Source of the DNA: AC-37 sp036389295 | GTDB lineage: Bacteria; Actinomycetota; Thermoleophilia; Solirubrobacterales; Thermoleophilaceae | Reading direction: 5' to 3' | DNA: 64,000 nucleotides | Assembly: GCA_036389295.1 (NCBI GenBank) | Contig: DASVQB010000022.1 | Coordinates: 39,359-103,358 of the forward strand | Shown: positions 56,801-64,000 of the stretch, piece by piece | How positions within the stretch are numbered: the stretch's first letter is position 1 | Layout: every line of letters starts with the position of its first letter | Made by a program: the position numbers and the translations under genes | The notes under the pieces: generated by a model | Told to the model about the DNA's origin: nothing | Database searches by the model: none | What the model saw: the letters and a program-made list of their open reading frames with translations, nothing else

Positions 56801-57225
56801 CGGCCCGCGTGCTCGGCGCGGCGGAGCGCGCGAGGTCCGACCTCGGGTTCGTCCGGTGGCCGCCCGACCGGCCCCGCCTCGAGTCGCTCGAGGCCGAGCT
56901 GCGCGCCGTCCTCGGCGACGAGCGCTTCGAGTCGGCCCGTGACGAGGGCGCCGGCCTCGCGCTCGCCGACGCGATCGGCTGGCTGCGGCGGGGCCGCGGC
57001 GCCCGGAAGCGGCCGAGCAACGGCTGGGAGAGCCTCACCCCGACCGAGCTCGAGGTGACCCGGCACACCGCGGCGGGGCTCACGAACCCCGAGGTCGGCG
57101 CGGCGATGTTCATCTCGCGGGGGACCGTGAAGTCGCACCTGTCGCGGATCTACGCGAAGCTCGGCGTCCGCAACCGCTCCGAGCTGACGGCCGAGGCCGC
57201 CCGCTTCCTGCCCCCGCTGGACTAG
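53851..57225 (+). CDS. Large LuxR-family ATPase regulator with degenerate cyclase-like N-terminal domain
   Basis: 1124 residues; ATG at 53851 with GGGGGG upstream (the open frame to 53782 adds only disordered sequence). Residues ~18-185 resemble a class III nucleotide cyclase: TVTVMVAGVEDSARLWEAAP, then CRIALHTHTSEWRPGFEDDR then FGVVLGRCVRLCAIARGGQT and VLSSATRSLV, but the metal-binding DIEGS is AGVEDS, so it is inactive or sensory. Residues ~205-560 form an NB-ARC-type ATPase: LTVTGAGGCGKTRLALQSAA (P-loop ~238) and ALVVLDNCEHLLGAVAEM. Residues ~600-1050: TPR-like repeats. C-terminal LuxR HTH: LTPTELEVTRHTAAGLTNPE, then SRGTVKSHLSRIYAKLGVRN. A typical signal-gated LAL-type activator, here positioned upstream of the ketosynthase gene. 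Confidence 0.92.
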   Translation: MALRAGPRTYPNTEAPVRTRTVTVMVAGVEDSARLWEAAPDAMSEAAEALSEAVSEAIGAHCGVRLAAGGGRDTIVAAFQRPADATSAALEAHRAVDAGGWPQDLGRRCRIALHTHTSEWRPGFEDDRFGVVLGRCVRLCAIARGGQTVLSSATRSLVADRLPETAELIDLGVRRLPDLGPPEHVYGLIDRDRGSELGELRSLDVLPNNLPGDLSSFVGRDRELGEVRRALGGTRLLTVTGAGGCGKTRLALQSAADMVDRFSDGAWWVELAPIAEPQLVGQALAAALGVHPLPGQRPLDAAVAHLRDRRALVVLDNCEHLLGAVAEMADALLQGCAEVTIVATSRAPLGLPSETVWRVPSLSLPADSAPDADDALAVSDAARLFVERASRVHPGFAVTDATAPLLAEICEKLDGIPLAIELAAARVRLLSLEQIAAGLSDRFHLLTGGDRSGLSRHRTLRASVDWSHELLSDEERTLFRRLAVFAGGFSLDALEPVGAIDPAERSGALDVLASLVDKSLVVAEQDGAAVRYRMLETVREFALERLADGGELDAIRRRHAEYFLSRAEAAAPELMTARAGERLPDLDADAANLAAALAWTSAAEPEWALRLCAALTFWWKARRMFAAADEACARALEAAGPAPSSLRAQVLWTRGYLLTFAARYPEAIGTLREALETAEAVADRSTVARATGILGMIRGQPDPVGSRPMLERSRELAAEEGDEWCVAGAMNALTWSYLVNDDYDEAERIIEENRPLVERVGWLEYRAWHCTQASWPLMTRAEADALDESAGRAVRLARQAGDPVTECIASSFVARVELAQGRPEQARQRLLASRERAVASGTAMALLWTDMMLGGVRAALGDLAGAREGLERLVTTGADFGWGLSWATLELAEVLLAEGELDGAEERARAALEVAQRIQSPLCTAWGKELLGRVAAGRGRWADAETLLQEALGTRGELGLRLWLPQTLDALAEVASGLGNREDAARVLGAAERARSDLGFVRWPPDRPRLESLEAELRAVLGDERFESARDEGAGLALADAIGWLRRGRGARKRPSNGWESLTPTELEVTRHTAAGLTNPEVGAAMFISRGTVKSHLSRIYAKLGVRNRSELTAEAARFLPPLD

Positions 57226-57389
57226 TCGCGCGGGCGGGCGGGCATCCGCCCGTTCCGGCGATCCCTGGAACGCGGTAAGAAGCGGCCGACCGCCGCGGAT
57301 CTAATCCGTTTGGCCGATGTTTCCGCGGCCCTCGGCGCGTACGGTCGCCCCACGGTCGGGCAACCACGACGAGAGGGGCCGAGGGGCGG

Positions 57390-58652
57390 GTGCGTCCGGT
57401 AAACCGCGACATCGCGATCACAGGGACGGGGGCCGTGACGCCGCTCGGCGTAGGCGCGGAGGCGCTCACGACCCGGTGGCTCGCCGGCGAGACCGGGATC
57501 GTCGAGGGACGCGCCGTGTGCGCGGACTTCGAGCCGCACGACTTCATGTCGCGCCTCGAGGTCGAGTGCACGGACCGCTTCGTCCAGCTCGCCGTCGCCG
57601 CCGTCGACCAGGCGGTGGAGGAGGCCGGCTGGGGGGCGGTCTCCCCGTACGCGCCCGACCGCGTCGCGTGCATCGTGGGGACCGGCGCCGGCGGCCTCGC
57701 GACCATGGAGGAGCAGGCCGACCGCCTGTCGCGGCGGGGGCCCGACGGCGTGTCGCCGAGCGCCGCGGCCGCGCTGATGCCGAGCTCGGCCGCGGCGATC
57801 GTCGCTATGCGGCACCGCTGGCTCGGGCCGAGCTTCGCGGTCTGCTCGTGCGGGGCCACGGGCGGATACGCGCTGGGAGCGGCCATGCGGATGGTCGCGA
57901 CCGAGGAGGTGGACGCGGCGGTCGTCGCCGCGAGCGAGTCGACCCTGACAGGGCTGGGGCTCGGCTCGCTCGCGGCGGCGGACGCTCTCTCCCCGAGCGG
58001 GGAGTCGGTCCCGTTCGACGCCCGCAGGGACGGCGTGGTGCTCGGAGAGGGCGCCGGCGCGGTCGTGATCGAGCCGATCGACCTCGCCCGCGGCCGCGGC
58101 GCCCCGGTGCTCGCGGAGGTGCTCGGGTTCGGCTCGACGACCGACGGCTACCGGCTGAGCGCGACCGACCCCCAGGCGCGCGGCGCGGCGCGCGCCATGG
58201 AGCTGGCGCTCCACGACGCCGGCGTGGCGCCGGACGAGCTCGACTACGTGAAGGCGGACGGAAGCGGCAGCCGCGCGGCCGACAGGGCCGAGACCGTGGC
58301 CCTGAAGCAGGCGCTCGGGCACGCCGTCGAGAAGCTGCCCGTCTCGTCCGCGAAGTCGGCCATCGGGCACCTGCTCGGTGCGGCCGGGGTGGTCGAGGCC
58401 GTCGGGACCGTCCACGCCCTCCGTCGCGGCATGGCCCCGCCGACGGTCGGCTACGAGGTCCCCGACGAGGAGCTCGACCTGGACTACGTGCCAGCGAGCC
58501 GCGTGCTGCGCGACTCGAGGAACGGAAGCAACGGCGCGCCGTTCCGGGCGCTCGTCAACGCGTTCGGGCTAGGAGGACAGAACGCGGTTGTCTGCTTGTC
58601 GATCTGCCGGCGACGGGGCACCCGGCGGGAGCGGTCCCCTTCGGCCGGATAG
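57390..58652 (+). CDS. Ketosynthase of chain-length-factor-like type (degenerate active site)
   Basis: 420 residues from GTG 57390. Fold and order match FabF/KS: DIAITGTGAVTPLGVGAEAL, VACIVGTGAGGLATMEEQAD, then DALSPSGESVPFDARRDGVV then LGEGAGAVV, NAFGLGGQNAVV. But the nucleophile elbow reads AVCSCGATGGYALG (Gly where TACATG has Cys, with a Cys just before) and the first catalytic His in HGTGT is Asp (KADGSGSRAADRAE), as in chain-length factors (FADA...). The second His is kept (SAIGHLLGAAG). It may be a decarboxylase or CLF-like subunit rather than a condensing enzyme. No partner KS or ACP follows in the window. Confidence 0.85.
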   Translation: MRPVNRDIAITGTGAVTPLGVGAEALTTRWLAGETGIVEGRAVCADFEPHDFMSRLEVECTDRFVQLAVAAVDQAVEEAGWGAVSPYAPDRVACIVGTGAGGLATMEEQADRLSRRGPDGVSPSAAAALMPSSAAAIVAMRHRWLGPSFAVCSCGATGGYALGAAMRMVATEEVDAAVVAASESTLTGLGLGSLAAADALSPSGESVPFDARRDGVVLGEGAGAVVIEPIDLARGRGAPVLAEVLGFGSTTDGYRLSATDPQARGAARAMELALHDAGVAPDELDYVKADGSGSRAADRAETVALKQALGHAVEKLPVSSAKSAIGHLLGAAGVVEAVGTVHALRRGMAPPTVGYEVPDEELDLDYVPASRVLRDSRNGSNGAPFRALVNAFGLGGQNAVVCLSICRRRGTRRERSPSAG

Positions 58653-59927
58653 GCCGTCGCTCCCGCCGGTCGCCGGCGCCGCCGAGCCGAGGGCGTCGGC
58701 GAGGCAGACCCGCGCGGTGTGCAGCATCGCGCGCGGGCTGCCGATCGCGCTGAACCCGGTGTACGCCGTCTCGAACGAGTGGAGCCGCAGGGCGGCCGTG
58801 TTGTCGAGCGTCGCGGCCTTGAAGACCGCTCGCTGCACCGGCGTGAACGGACGGCCGTGCGCGTAGTGGGCGGCGAACGACTGGAAGCTCCAGAACCTCG
58901 CCTGGTGCCAGAGGCGGTAGCGCAGGAGCGCGGCGGGCAGGCCCCGTCCGGAGCGCAGCGCCTCGGCCGTCCGCTCGGCGAGCGCCTTGGCGGTCTCGAG
59001 CGCCCAGCCGCACCCCCAGCCCCACATCGGGTCGGTGTTCAGCGCCGCGTCGCCGACGAGCGCGAGCCCGCCGCCGGCCGGCCGGCGCTTGTGCAGCGTC
59101 ATGTCGAGCCGCGCGAGGAACGGCCCCTCGCGCCGGACGCCGTCGAGGGACGGCCCGTCCGGCAGTGACGACCAGACGCGCCGCCACAGGCCCTCGGCGT
59201 CCTCGCGGTACTCCGGCAGCCGCGGGCTGGAGAGCATCGTGCTGAGGAGGGTGAGGCCGCCGTCCGTCGGGAGCGCGTAGGCGACGTCGGGGTCGAGGAG
59301 CCACGTCTGGGCCTCGGGCGCGAACGGGAGCTCCACCCCGTCGAAGTAGCTCCAGAACACGAATCGCCCGTTCGGGAAGCGACGCTCGCGGCGCTCGGAC
59401 GCGCGGGCGACGGTCGACTCGCGACCGTCCGCCCCCACGACCAGCCCGGCGCGGATCTCGGTCGTGGCCCCGGACCGCGACCGCGCCACCGCGCCGGTCA
59501 CCCGGCCCCGCTCGCGGACCAGGCCGGTCACCCTTCGGTCGAGCATCAGGTCGACTCCCGGCGTCTCCGCGGCCACGCGCCGGACCATCGGGTCGATCTT
59601 CTCGCGGCGCACGTTGTAGTTGCTGCGCGCGTCCGCCTCGCCGGGTGCGTGCTCCGGCCGGATCCACCCGAAGGGGTGGACGTAGGCGGCCACCCTGCGG
59701 CGCGGCGTCCCGATCTCCGTCAGGGCGTCCGAGAGCCCGAGCTCCTCGACCAGCGGGACCGCGCTCGCCTGGATCTCGTGCGTGCAGATCCGCTTGTAGT
59801 GGTCCGGATCGGGGCTCCGCTCGAGCAGCGCGACCCGAAGTCCCGCGCGCCCGAACCAGATCGCGGCGGCGCTGCCCGCGAGTCCGGCTCCCGAGACGAT
59901 TACGTCGTACTGAGCTCCGTCGTTCAC
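58569..59927 (-). CDS. FAD-dependent monooxygenase / geranylgeranyl-reductase-like, paralogue A
   Basis: 452 residues from GTG 59927. FAD motifs: YDVIVSGAGLAGSAAAIWFG then RAGLRVALLERS, RREKIDPMVRRVAAETPG, VVGADGRESTVARASERRER, LALVGDAALNTDPMWGWGCG (GD motif) then WALETAKALAER. Closely related to the divergent gene at 60086 (same HYKRxCTHEIQASAVPL segment). Its last 84 bases overlap, antiparallel, the 3' end of the ketosynthase gene (58569-58652), unusual for two proteins. Probably hydroxylates or oxidises a hydrophobic substrate, perhaps a polyketide. Confidence 0.9.
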   Translation of the reverse strand: MNDGAQYDVIVSGAGLAGSAAAIWFGRAGLRVALLERSPDPDHYKRICTHEIQASAVPLVEELGLSDALTEIGTPRRRVAAYVHPFGWIRPEHAPGEADARSNYNVRREKIDPMVRRVAAETPGVDLMLDRRVTGLVRERGRVTGAVARSRSGATTEIRAGLVVGADGRESTVARASERRERRFPNGRFVFWSYFDGVELPFAPEAQTWLLDPDVAYALPTDGGLTLLSTMLSSPRLPEYREDAEGLWRRVWSSLPDGPSLDGVRREGPFLARLDMTLHKRRPAGGGLALVGDAALNTDPMWGWGCGWALETAKALAERTAEALRSGRGLPAALLRYRLWHQARFWSFQSFAAHYAHGRPFTPVQRAVFKAATLDNTAALRLHSFETAYTGFSAIGSPRAMLHTARVCLADALGSAAPATGGSDGLSGRRGPLPPGAPSPADRQADNRVLSS

Positions 59928-60085
59928 GGAGGTGACGCCTGAGTCACCGGCCCCCCCGGCCCGGGTTAAGATCCCTCCATGCGGGGGGAGAATAGCGTCG
60001 CGATCATGGAGCCCGGTACCGATCAAGCCCTCGCCCTCCCGTCTTCCCACGGACGGCGGGCTGTGGCCACCGGCAGATCGGGTAC

Positions 60086-61381
60086 GTGAACGGCACGGGC
60101 CCCGCGGCCGACAGGACCCTCGAGTACGACGTGGTCGTCTGCGGCTCGAGTCTCGCCGGGAGCGCGGCGGCGATCGGCTACGGCCGCGCCGGCCTCCGCG
60201 TCGCGCTGCTGGAGCGGAGCTCCAAGCTCGACCACTACAAGCGGACCTGCACGCACGAGATCCAGGCGAGCGCGGTCCCGCTGCTCCGCGAGCTCGGGGT
60301 GGACGACGCCCTCGAGGCCGTCGAGACCCCGCGCCGCGGCGTCACCTTCCACACGCGCTACGGCTGGGTCCAGCCCCAGTACGACGACGGCGAGGAGCCG
60401 ACCGACCTCAACTGGAACGTGCGCCGGGAGAAGATCGACCCGATCGTCCGCCGGGCCGCGGCCGACACGCCGGGCGTCGACCTGATGCTCGGCGAGCGGG
60501 TGGTCGAGGTCGTCAAGGACGGCCGGCGGGTGAGCGGCGTGATCGCGCGCGAGCGGTCGGGGCGGACCACGGAGATCCGGGCCAAGCTGGTCGTCGGCGC
60601 CGACGGCCGCGAGTCGACCGTGGCCACCGAGGCCGGCCTCGGGACCCGGCACCAGCCGCACGGCCGGTTCGTCTTCTGGGGCTACTTCAAGGGGGTCGAG
60701 CTCCCCTACGGGGCCGACGCCCACGTCTGGCTGCTGGACCCGGACGTCGCGTACGGCCTTCCCACCGACAGCAACCTGACGCTCCTCAGCACGATGCTGA
60801 CCAAGGACCGGCTGCCGGAGTACCGCGAGGATCCGGACGCGCTCTTCAACGAGGTCTGGTCGTCGCTGCCCGACGGCCCGCCGCTCGACGGGATCGAGCG
60901 CGTGGGCGACTTCGTGGCGCGGATCGACATGACCAACCACAGGCGCCGCACGGCGGCCCCCGGCATCGCGCTGGTCGGCGACGCGGCGCTGTGCACCGAC
61001 CCGCTCTGGGGATGGGGCTGCGGCTGGGCGCTCGAGTCGTCCAGGGCGCTCGTGGCCGGAACGGCGCCGGCGCTCAAGTCGGGCTCCGGCCTCGACCGCG
61101 CGCTGCTGCGCTACCAGTCGTGGCACTACCGGCACTTCTTCGGGCTCCACAAGTTCGCCACCGGCTACGCCACGGGCAAGCAGTTCAGCCTGGTGCAGAG
61201 GATCCTCTACCGCGCCGCGGTCCGCGACAACGAGCTGGCGAAGGACCTCCACCTGTTCACGACCGCGTCGGTCGGGTTGAGCGGCTTCTTCGGGCTCAGG
61301 ACGCTGGGGCGCATGGCGCGCGAGGTGCTCACGCCCCCCGGGTCGCGGCCGCGCGAGCGCCAGGCCGCCGGGCGGGCGTAG
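60086..61381 (+). CDS. FAD-dependent monooxygenase / geranylgeranyl-reductase-like, paralogue B
   Basis: 431 residues from GTG 60086. Same scheme as paralogue A: YDVVVCGSSLAGSAAAIGYG then RAGLRVALLERS, HYKRTCTHEIQASAVPLLRE, WNVRREKIDPIVRRAAADTP, KLVVGADGRESTVATEAG, IALVGDAALCTDPLWGWGCG. The C-terminal ~70 residues differ (TGKQFSLVQRILYRAAVRDN). The two paralogues are divergently transcribed from a 158-base region. Duplication with divergence suggests two related oxidation steps. Confidence 0.9.
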   Translation: MNGTGPAADRTLEYDVVVCGSSLAGSAAAIGYGRAGLRVALLERSSKLDHYKRTCTHEIQASAVPLLRELGVDDALEAVETPRRGVTFHTRYGWVQPQYDDGEEPTDLNWNVRREKIDPIVRRAAADTPGVDLMLGERVVEVVKDGRRVSGVIARERSGRTTEIRAKLVVGADGRESTVATEAGLGTRHQPHGRFVFWGYFKGVELPYGADAHVWLLDPDVAYGLPTDSNLTLLSTMLTKDRLPEYREDPDALFNEVWSSLPDGPPLDGIERVGDFVARIDMTNHRRRTAAPGIALVGDAALCTDPLWGWGCGWALESSRALVAGTAPALKSGSGLDRALLRYQSWHYRHFFGLHKFATGYATGKQFSLVQRILYRAAVRDNELAKDLHLFTTASVGLSGFFGLRTLGRMAREVLTPPGSRPRERQAAGRA

Positions 61382-61436
61382 GCGGGCCCCCCGGGCCGCG
61401 CGAGCGGCCCGACGCCAGGACGAGCCGCGCGAGCGG

Positions 61437-63740
61437 CTAGGCGAGCGCTGCCGCCGGCGCCGGCTCGAGCGCGAGGTCCAGCGCCTCGCCGACGGTCATC
61501 ACCGGGTGGAAGGTCATCGCCTCGCGCACCTCCGGCGGGACCTCGTCCAGGTCGGGCCGGTTGCGCTCCGGCAGGATCACGTCGGTCAGCCCTGCCGCGT
61601 GCGCGGCCAGCACCTTCTGCTTGATCCCGCCGACCGGCAGGACGCGGCCCTGGAGCGTCACCTCGCCGGTCATCCCGACGGTGTGCCTGACCGAGCGGCC
61701 CGAGGCGAGCGACGCCAGCGCCGCGGCGATCGTGACGCCGGCGCTCGGCCCGTCCTTCGGGATCGCGCCGGCGGGCACGTGCAGGTGCAGCTCGCGGCCG
61801 CCGAGCGCGGACCCGTCGATCCCCAGGTCGTCCGCGTGGGCGCGGACGTACGAGAGGGCGATCCGGCCGGACTCCTTCATCACGTCGCCGAGCTGCCCGG
61901 TGAGGGTGAGCCCCTGCTCGCCGGGCATCGCGGTCGCCTCGACGAACAGGACGTCGCCGCCGGTGCCCGTGACCGACAGGCCGGTGGCCACGCCCGGGAC
62001 GGCGGTCCGCTCGGCCGACTCCTGGAAGAACCGCTGGCGGCCCAGCGCGTCGCGCACGGCCGCCAGGTCGACGGCGACGGGCGCCTCGGCCTCGCCGGAC
62101 GCGATCCGCGTCGCGGTCTTGCGCAGCAGCTTGCCCAGCTCGCGCTCGAGCTGGCGCACCCCGGCCTCGCGGGTGTACTCGGTGACCACGGTCCGGAGCG
62201 GCTCGTCGGCGACCTCGACCTCGTCCTCGCGCAGGCCGTTCCGCTCGACCTGCCGCGGCCAGAGGTAGCCCTTGGCGATCGCGAGCTTCTCCTCGGTCGT
62301 GTAGCCGTCGAAGCGGATGACCTCCATGCGGTCGAGCAGCGGCCCCGGGATCGTCTCGGCCACGTTCGCGGTCGCGATGAAGAGCACCTCGGAGAGGTCG
62401 AGCTCGACGTCGAGGTAGTGGTCGCGGAACGAGTGGTTCTGGGCCGGGTCGAGCACCTCGAGCAGGGCGGCCGAGGGGTCGCCGCGCCAGTCGGCGCCGA
62501 CCTTGTCGACCTCGTCGAGCATGATCACCGGGTTCATCGTGCCGGCGTCGCGAAGCGCGCGGACGAGCCGCCCCGGGAGCGCGCCGATGTAGGTCCGGCG
62601 GTGCCCGCGGACCTCGGCCTCGTCGCGGACGCCGCCGAGCGACATGCGGACGAACTCGCGGCCGGTCGCCCGCGCGATCGACTCCCCGACCGACGTCTTG
62701 CCGGTGCCGGGGGGACCGATCAGCGTGAGGATCGCGCCGGACCGGCGGTCCTCGGCGATGCCGCGCTCGGTCCGCAGCTTGCGTACGGCGATGTACTCGA
62801 CGATCCGGTCCTTCACGTCCTCGAGCCCGGCGTGGTCGGCGTCCAGCACCTCGCGCGCGTGGACCGGGTCGAGCCGCTCCTCGGACCGCTCCGACCACGG
62901 CACCCCGACCAGCCAGTCGAGGTAGGTGCGGATCATCGAGGACTCGCCGGTCTGCTCGCCCATCCGCTCGAGCCGGGCGAGCTCGCGCTCGGCCTGCTCG
63001 CGGACGGCGTCCGGCATCCCGGCGCCCTCGATCTTCTCGCGGTACTCCTCGACGACCGAGGCGTCGTCGTCGCCGAGCTCCTTCCGGATCGACTCCATCT
63101 GCTTGCGCAGGAAGTACTCGCGCTGCTGGCGCTGGGCGCCCGACTCGACGTCCTCGCGGATCCGGCGGCGGACCTGGAGCTCGGCCAGGCGCTCGCGCTG
63201 GAGCCTCAGGGCGAGCTCGAGCCGCTCGGTCACGTCGAGCGTCTCGAGCAGCTCGACCTTCTGCTCGAAGGTCAGGTCGGGCGAGTAGCCCGACGTGTCG
63301 GCGAGCGCGCCGGGCTCGGCGATCGACCGGACGAACGCGGAGATCCGGCCGTCGTCCCCGCGCAGCTCGAGGATCTCCTCGACGACCGCGCGGTACTCGC
63401 GGTCGAGCTCGCGCGTGCGGCCGTCGACCGGCACGTCGTCGGGGCGCTCCTCGACCTCGACGCGCAGGCCGCCGGCGCCGTCGCTGCGGGCCGCTCCGGC
63501 GACGCCCCGGTGGAGGCCGTTCAGCACGACGGCGCGCGCGCCGCCCGGCAGGCGGACGCGGTCGGTCACCTCGGCGACGGTGCCGACCTTCGCGTACTCG
63601 CCGTCCCTGCGGGGGACGAGCAGCACGAGGTCGTCGTCGCCGACGTCGACCGTCAGCGTGGCGGGCATGCTCGGGAAGACGACCGTGTCGTCGAGGGGGA
63701 TGAGGGGGAGCTGCGTCGTCTCGTGAGGGAGGTCTGTCAT
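61437..63740 (-). CDS. lon: Lon protease (ATP-dependent endopeptidase La)
   Basis: 767 residues, all Lon parts: N-terminal LON substrate domain (QLPLIPLDDTVVFPSMPATL), coiled middle region (REYFLRKQMESIRKELGDDD), AAA+ module with ILTLIGPPGTGKTSVGESIA (Walker A ~342), VIMLDEVDKVGADWRGDPSA (Walker B) and FDGYTTEEKLAIAKGYLWPR, and the C-terminal protease with catalytic Ser in PKDGPSAGVTIAAALASLAS (~665) and Lys in GRVLPVGGIKQKVLAAHAAG (~708). Cytoplasmic degradation of damaged proteins. Upstream inverted repeats suggest heat-shock-type control; the arrangement is not the known HAIR motif. Confidence 0.97.
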   Translation of the reverse strand: MTDLPHETTQLPLIPLDDTVVFPSMPATLTVDVGDDDLVLLVPRRDGEYAKVGTVAEVTDRVRLPGGARAVVLNGLHRGVAGAARSDGAGGLRVEVEERPDDVPVDGRTRELDREYRAVVEEILELRGDDGRISAFVRSIAEPGALADTSGYSPDLTFEQKVELLETLDVTERLELALRLQRERLAELQVRRRIREDVESGAQRQQREYFLRKQMESIRKELGDDDASVVEEYREKIEGAGMPDAVREQAERELARLERMGEQTGESSMIRTYLDWLVGVPWSERSEERLDPVHAREVLDADHAGLEDVKDRIVEYIAVRKLRTERGIAEDRRSGAILTLIGPPGTGKTSVGESIARATGREFVRMSLGGVRDEAEVRGHRRTYIGALPGRLVRALRDAGTMNPVIMLDEVDKVGADWRGDPSAALLEVLDPAQNHSFRDHYLDVELDLSEVLFIATANVAETIPGPLLDRMEVIRFDGYTTEEKLAIAKGYLWPRQVERNGLREDEVEVADEPLRTVVTEYTREAGVRQLERELGKLLRKTATRIASGEAEAPVAVDLAAVRDALGRQRFFQESAERTAVPGVATGLSVTGTGGDVLFVEATAMPGEQGLTLTGQLGDVMKESGRIALSYVRAHADDLGIDGSALGGRELHLHVPAGAIPKDGPSAGVTIAAALASLASGRSVRHTVGMTGEVTLQGRVLPVGGIKQKVLAAHAAGLTDVILPERNRPDLDEVPPEVREAMTFHPVMTVGEALDLALEPAPAAALA

Positions 63741-63762
63741 CTCGTTTCACATTCGATAGTTA

Positions 63763-63811
63763 CTTACGTGGAGTAAGCATAGCTGACCGCGGAACCCCTG
63801 TTTTGGGGGTT
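63763..63811. promoter_or_regulatory. Two inverted repeats upstream of lon
   Basis: CTTAC (63763-63767) pairs with GTAAG (63773-63777), and AACCCC (63793-63798) pairs with GGGGTT (63806-63811) across 7 bases. Both lie in the lon promoter region on the minus strand, with TATGCT (63782-63777) as a possible -10. Regulator unknown. Confidence 0.4.
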
Positions 63812-63949
63812 TAGGCCCCACGTTCTTGTGATATGACGCGTATTGCGCAATCATGCGCGACTCGAACAGGCCGGGGGTGGCAGGGGAGCCACAGGGGGCA
63901 CCGCGGTTGGGAGACCGCCCCCGCGCCAGCGAATACGGGGGGCAACGCC

Positions 63950-64000
63950 TTGACTGACTGGTACACCCGCACGGTCGTGCGCCGGAGCGCACGCGCCCTG
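63950..64000 (+). CDS. Possible start of a gene running off the right edge
   Basis: TTG at 63950 follows a GGGGGGCAACGCC stretch and opens MTDWYTRTVVRRSARAL to the edge. Only 17 codons are visible, so it is offered as a possibility only. The preceding ~130 bases hold GC-rich hairpins but no riboswitch I can name. Confidence 0.3.
   Translation, partial: MTDWYTRTVVRRSARAL

Noticed and set aside
63830..63949. Riboswitch upstream of the right-edge ORF
   Set aside because: GC-rich hairpins only; I could not fit cobalamin, c-di-GMP or c-di-AMP consensus cores.

Overview
The window is about 73-75% GC by eye, with densely packed genes on both strands, many GTG/TTG starts, 4-base stop/start overlaps, F420-type enzymes and many secreted proteins with Ala-rich signal peptides. 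This points to a soil-type high-GC actinobacterium, most likely of the Thermoleophilia/Solirubrobacterales kind (inference from style and gene content; there is no rRNA here to test it). I see no IS element, integrase, phage gene or CRISPR array.

Left part (1-9.3 kb): a DUF4126 membrane protein cut by the window edge; a LuxR-type regulator sitting on a perfect LexA (SOS) box; a rare flavodoxin-AraC fusion regulator; a PQQ-like beta-propeller secreted protein; a Baeyer-Villiger-type flavin monooxygenase; a rhomboid protease; a LysM-transglycosylase; a universal stress protein. 9.4-16.8 kb is a tight five-gene minus-strand operon (sulfatase, GH2 glycosidase, secreted PKD-like protein, GH39-like glycosidase, O-methyltransferase), with three consecutive GTGA overlaps, that looks built for an external (possibly sulfated) glycan. 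16.9-26.9 kb holds a DUF1326/DUF2182 pair, a vanadium haloperoxidase, an FHA-DUF3105 fusion, a hot-dog thioesterase, two F420/flavin split-barrel enzymes and a PHP phosphoesterase. 27-37 kb carries a second GH39-like enzyme with a Gly/Thr linker, a Tat-exported amine oxidase, an archaeal-type riboflavin synthase, three tandem paralogous secreted proteins of unknown function, a Cys-rich protein and an O-methyltransferase.

The most interesting region is 37.2-46.2 kb. A single minus-strand transcription unit appears to encode a lasso-peptide-like RiPP system (PqqD-B2 fusion protease, precursor with a canonical lasso leader but a very long Pro/Glu-rich C-terminus, asparagine-synthetase-like cyclase, GNAT acetyltransferase) running straight into signal peptidase II (lspA), an Lgt-like diacylglyceryl transferase, a LamG-domain putative lipoprotein and an OsmC protein. 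Divergent from it is a putative MACPF-like protein whose frame is broken by one amber codon. Next to that are a tiny protein joining a Cys-rich head to an STN-like tail, and an RTX-repeat secreted protein.

Right part (46.2-64 kb): tRNA-Ser(GGA), a minimal zincin metallopeptidase, low-complexity acidic proteins, a DUF72 protein, an SDR, a cupredoxin coupled to a large membrane protein, a giant LuxR-family ATPase with a degenerate cyclase domain, a CLF-like ketosynthase next to two divergent paralogous FAD monooxygenases (possible secondary metabolism), and Lon protease. Eight genes share a TAnnnT box 7-9 bases before the start codon, a leaderless-promoter signature that also helps choose start codons.
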